64,000 nt of DNA, taken from NCBI RefSeq assembly GCF_027570035.1, contig NZ_JAKMUU010000004.1:124001-188000 (forward strand), read 5' to 3'. Origin of the DNA: Corynebacterium curieae. Lineage in GTDB: Bacteria > Actinomycetota > Actinomycetes > Mycobacteriales > Mycobacteriaceae. The translations under genes were made by a program, and so were the position numbers. The notes beneath the pieces were generated by a model. It ran no database searches, had not been told where the DNA came from, and worked only from the letters and a program-made list of their open reading frames with translations. Below are positions 61,876 to 64,000 of the stretch, piece after piece (position 1 is the first letter of the stretch; each line of letters begins with the position of its first letter).

Positions 61876-62079
61876 ATGAGCTTTGAGTCTCTTACCGTCA
61901 AGCTCAAAGACGGCGCAACGTATTACTTCCCGGCGGGTGCGGTGTCTAAAGACCCTTCCTCTCGCGTGGACAACCTGCGCTATGCCATCGACAACGGAAC
62001 CACTTTCCGCTCCGTGGACGAGGCCGGCATCGAGCGCGAGTTTAATGGTCATGACGTCCGCAATTATCACCTAGCCTAA
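61876..62079 (+). CDS. Small conserved protein of unknown function
   Basis: A 67-residue protein (MSFESLTVKLKDGATYYFP, VDNLRYAIDNGTTFRSVDE). It is compact and beta-rich, with no signal or metal motif. A strong AAGGAGAT SD lies 6 bases before the ATG, and a terminator follows directly, so it is a real gene. No known family. Confidence 0.65.
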   Translation: MSFESLTVKLKDGATYYFPAGAVSKDPSSRVDNLRYAIDNGTTFRSVDEAGIEREFNGHDVRNYHLA

Positions 62080-62090
62080 GCAATAGCGGT

Positions 62091-62130
62091 ATCCCTTCCC
62101 GCAGGTCACCGATCTGTGCGGAGGGGATTT
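62091..62130 (+). terminator. Terminator after the small gene at 61876
   Basis: ATCCC-TTCCCGCA and TGCGGA-GGGGAT form a long stem (62091-62127), followed by TTTT. Confidence 0.8.
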
Positions 62131-62178
62131 TCGCATGCTTCTTTCAGATAATCGGGTTCCCGCCCGTGATTGCGCTGC

Positions 62179-63126
62179 CTACAAAGACTCTTCTAGCGCT
62201 TTGTCTACAACATCTTGGTTGAGATAGAAGCCGTCGCCTTTTTGCACCAAAGATCCTTCATCCACGCGTGTGTTCCACCAGATTTCGTAGGGCGCGACAC
62301 TGCAGAGGAATCCCGCTTTATGCTCCTCGATAAGGAATGAGTGGGTCAGCAGTTCGTCTAGAGAATCTGGCTTATTGCCGGCTACGTCTTCAATTCCTTG
62401 TAATGGGGCATCGTGTTGAAGGGCCCAGTACACTAAATCGAGGAAAGTGAACAGTTCTGGAGAAATCTTTCTAACTTTCAACGTTGTCTTTTCAGCGGCC
62501 CTGCGAATATGGCTCTCCAGACCTGGTGTTGGCGTTAGCTGGATTGCTCGTTGTAGTTTGTCGACAAGTGGCCCCTGGGCGCTTCTTTTGTGGACATAGT
62601 TCTTATCTTCCTGCGTTTCTTCTTCGTCTTCATCCACATAGTCAGGATGCGGACCAAGAAGGTTGAGAAAATCAGCAAAGGAATCAGCGATTTTAACTAT
62701 TCCTTCAGGACCTTCAGCTTCATCATCGCAGTAAAGAACACTCAAATGAGGATATTCTTCAAGTCCATAGTTGATTGCGAGGTATTCGTGCATTCCAGAT
62801 TCGGAAATCCCAAACAGCAAAACCTCATCTGGAATTTCGTACTCATCGGCTAGAAAGCGGCCATAGTCAACGAGATCATTCGGATCTCCCTCACGGGTTT
62901 GCCCATTGCCTAGGATCTGCTCCACAGATAGCTCATAGGAATCATCACCGTCGTACGGGAATGTTAAAAAGGAGTTTTTGAGGGAAAGAATTCCTGCCCC
63001 TGACCTCTTAATTAGTTCTCGGTATTCCTCTGGGAGCTTCTTGCCTAAGGCCTTTTCCAAAGAACGAATACGCAGTGATGTGCACTTCTTTCCTGGAAAC
63101 TCGAAATCAATCGTTCGGTGCGGCAA
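62179..63126 (-). CDS. SMI1/KNR4-family protein
   Basis: A 315-residue protein. Residues 15-135 carry the SMI1/KNR4 fold: SLEKALGKKLPEEYRELIKRSGAGILSLKNSF, LLFGISESGMHEYLAINYG, FADFLNLLG. Many members are immunity proteins against polymorphic toxins. The start is TTG 63126 with a clear AAAGGAG 6 bases upstream; no ATG fits. The gene is visibly AT-richer than its surroundings (many A/T third positions), suggesting acquisition. No toxin gene is seen beside it, so it could be an orphan immunity gene. Confidence 0.8.
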   Translation of the reverse strand: MPHRTIDFEFPGKKCTSLRIRSLEKALGKKLPEEYRELIKRSGAGILSLKNSFLTFPYDGDDSYELSVEQILGNGQTREGDPNDLVDYGRFLADEYEIPDEVLLFGISESGMHEYLAINYGLEEYPHLSVLYCDDEAEGPEGIVKIADSFADFLNLLGPHPDYVDEDEEETQEDKNYVHKRSAQGPLVDKLQRAIQLTPTPGLESHIRRAAEKTTLKVRKISPELFTFLDLVYWALQHDAPLQGIEDVAGNKPDSLDELLTHSFLIEEHKAGFLCSVAPYEIWWNTRVDEGSLVQKGDGFYLNQDVVDKALEESL

Positions 63127-63376
63127 GTCTTACTCCTTTATGCTCATGAATGCTTCTTGGAATAACAGCCCTTTTAGGCAGACATCAATAGTTACTTTAA
63201 ACTAATTATCATGACTAAGAGGACGTTTCAGCGAGGTTAGCTTCTGGGAATATCGCTCTTTACTCTGACCGCACCAGACTTCTATCACGTCTGTACAAGC
63301 GTTATTTTTCAGCAGCAAAAAGCATGTGTCTTTAAAAAACACCCCCTAAAAATTTGCGCCGTCTATCGTGGATTCC

Positions 63377-63847
63377 ATGGAAATTCGCGCAACCCAAGAA
63401 TCTGACCGCACCTATCTCGCCCGACTCAACTTCCTCACCGATATTTTCGGCGACGAGCACGGCGAGCTTTCCCCCGATTTTGCCGATGATTTTGCCTTCT
63501 ACGTGGAAAATTGGGAGCCCAATCAGGGCGGCTTCATCGCATGGGAGGAGTTCGTCCCGGCCGGCGGCGTGTGGCTCAATTGGGGCACGGAGGACAATCA
63601 CGGCTTTGGCTTTGTCGAACCCGCCATTCCGGAACTCGCTATCGCCGTCGAGGCTCGCTATAAGGGCCAAGGCATTGGCACCGTGCTTATCGACGCCGCC
63701 ATTTCCCTCGCCCACACCCTTCGCGCCCCTGGCATCTCTCTAGCCGTCCACCCCGATAATCCTCGCGCCAAAAGCCTGTACGAACACCTTGGTTTCGAGC
63801 ACGTAGGCAGCCACGCGGGTCACTTTGTGATGGTCAAGCGCTTTTAA
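63377..63847 (+). CDS. GNAT-family N-acetyltransferase
   Basis: A roughly 156-residue acetyltransferase. Motif A is IAVEARYKGQGIGTVLIDAAI (R/Q-x-x-G-x-G acetyl-CoA loop), and motif B is SLAVHPDNPRAKSLYEHLGFEHVG. Start ATG 63377; GTG 63368 is the alternative. The stop overlaps the convergent partial gene. The acceptor is unknown. Confidence 0.87.
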   Translation: MEIRATQESDRTYLARLNFLTDIFGDEHGELSPDFADDFAFYVENWEPNQGGFIAWEEFVPAGGVWLNWGTEDNHGFGFVEPAIPELAIAVEARYKGQGIGTVLIDAAISLAHTLRAPGISLAVHPDNPRAKSLYEHLGFEHVGSHAGHFVMVKRF

Positions 63848-64000
63848 AGCGAACGCAGGCGGGCGTGAGTAACATAAATGGGCTCGTTGTCCACGGCCGT
63901 CTTAAACTCTTCGGTCAGTCCCGCCATAACCGCCTCGCGCGCCTCTTCGCGGGTGCCGTGAAAGCTCATTACCTCACCATCCACTGCGGCCTCGCCGCGC
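63844..64000 (-). CDS. C-terminal part of a protein of unknown function
   Basis: The minus-strand frame is open from the right edge to TAA at 63844-63846. The last residues are EVMSFHGTREEAREAVMAGL and TEEFKTAVDNEPIYVTHARLRSL. No family is recognised from this short tail. It shares its stop region with the GNAT gene (convergent, overlapping by 3-4 bases). Confidence 0.55.
   Translation of the reverse strand, partial: RGEAAVDGEVMSFHGTREEAREAVMAGLTEEFKTAVDNEPIYVTHARLRSL

Overview
This window is chromosomal DNA from a high-GC actinobacterium, almost certainly a Corynebacterium. The evidence is an origin-proximal block (tRNA-Leu, FHA proteins, PP2C phosphatase, RodA, PbpA, PknA, PknB, CrgA, rhomboid, PpiA), a bioB gene with its auxiliary protein BsaP and a BioQ-type operator, corynebacterial-type CopR and CsoR boxes, and many promoters whose -10 hexamer lies about 7 bases before the start codon, as in leaderless mRNAs. 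The species cannot be fixed from sequence reading alone.

Layout. 1-14.2 kb is core metabolism and housekeeping: the tail of betaine-aldehyde dehydrogenase, an FMN reductase, AlkB, a sugar O-acetyltransferase, HrpB helicase, two membrane-protein genes (TSUP, AbrB), a DUF885 protein, a LOG-type protein, a ROK regulator, a HAD hydrolase, a small membrane protein, ferritin, a SulP transporter and a purine phosphoribosyltransferase. 14.2-25.9 kb carries AMP nucleosidase, a gene-poor remnant, an ArsR-type regulator with its MFS efflux pump and twin operators, a lipase behind a DtxR-like box, a sirtuin, bsaP-bioB, an M20 peptidase, a secreted protein, a three-gene overlapping operon of uncharacterised membrane proteins plus a CHY zinc-finger protein, and a PrsW-type protease operon. 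26-27.8 kb holds a DUF222/HNH (13E12-type) gene and a LURP-one-like gene.

27.8-41.2 kb is an accessory region ending at tRNA-Leu(CAG). It contains a translationally coupled pair (a tyrosine-recombinase-like protein without a visible catalytic Tyr, followed by a DDE-transposase-like protein), a small RHH protein, degraded fragments, a DnaQ-like exonuclease gene cut off after about 54 codons, and a GC-rich copper-resistance island (copO, a CueP-family lipoprotein gene, copRS, a CopZ-like gene and copB) closed on the right by an IS6-family element. An uncatalogued 59-codon gene with a strong terminator and a large upstream inverted repeat lies between the IS and the tRNA.

41.5-50.7 kb is the cell-growth and division cluster. 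It is followed by a membrane-protein gene with an in-frame amber codon, a FAD oxidoreductase, a 0.3-kb intergenic region with four perfect DnaA boxes, rhomboid protease, PpiA, a HAD hydrolase, a fused dihydroxyacetone kinase, DedA, metE-metF, a Lys-rich membrane protein, a small conserved protein, an AT-richer SMI1/KNR4 protein with a TTG start, a GNAT acetyltransferase and a partial gene at the right edge.

Working together: copper is sensed by CopRS (exact CopR box between the divergent copRS and cueP-copO units) and probably by a CsoR-type repressor acting at twin palindromes before the copZ-copB unit. PknA and PknB (with PASTA sensor), the PP2C phosphatase and the two FHA proteins form the Ser/Thr phosphorylation circuit that tunes RodA/PbpA wall synthesis.
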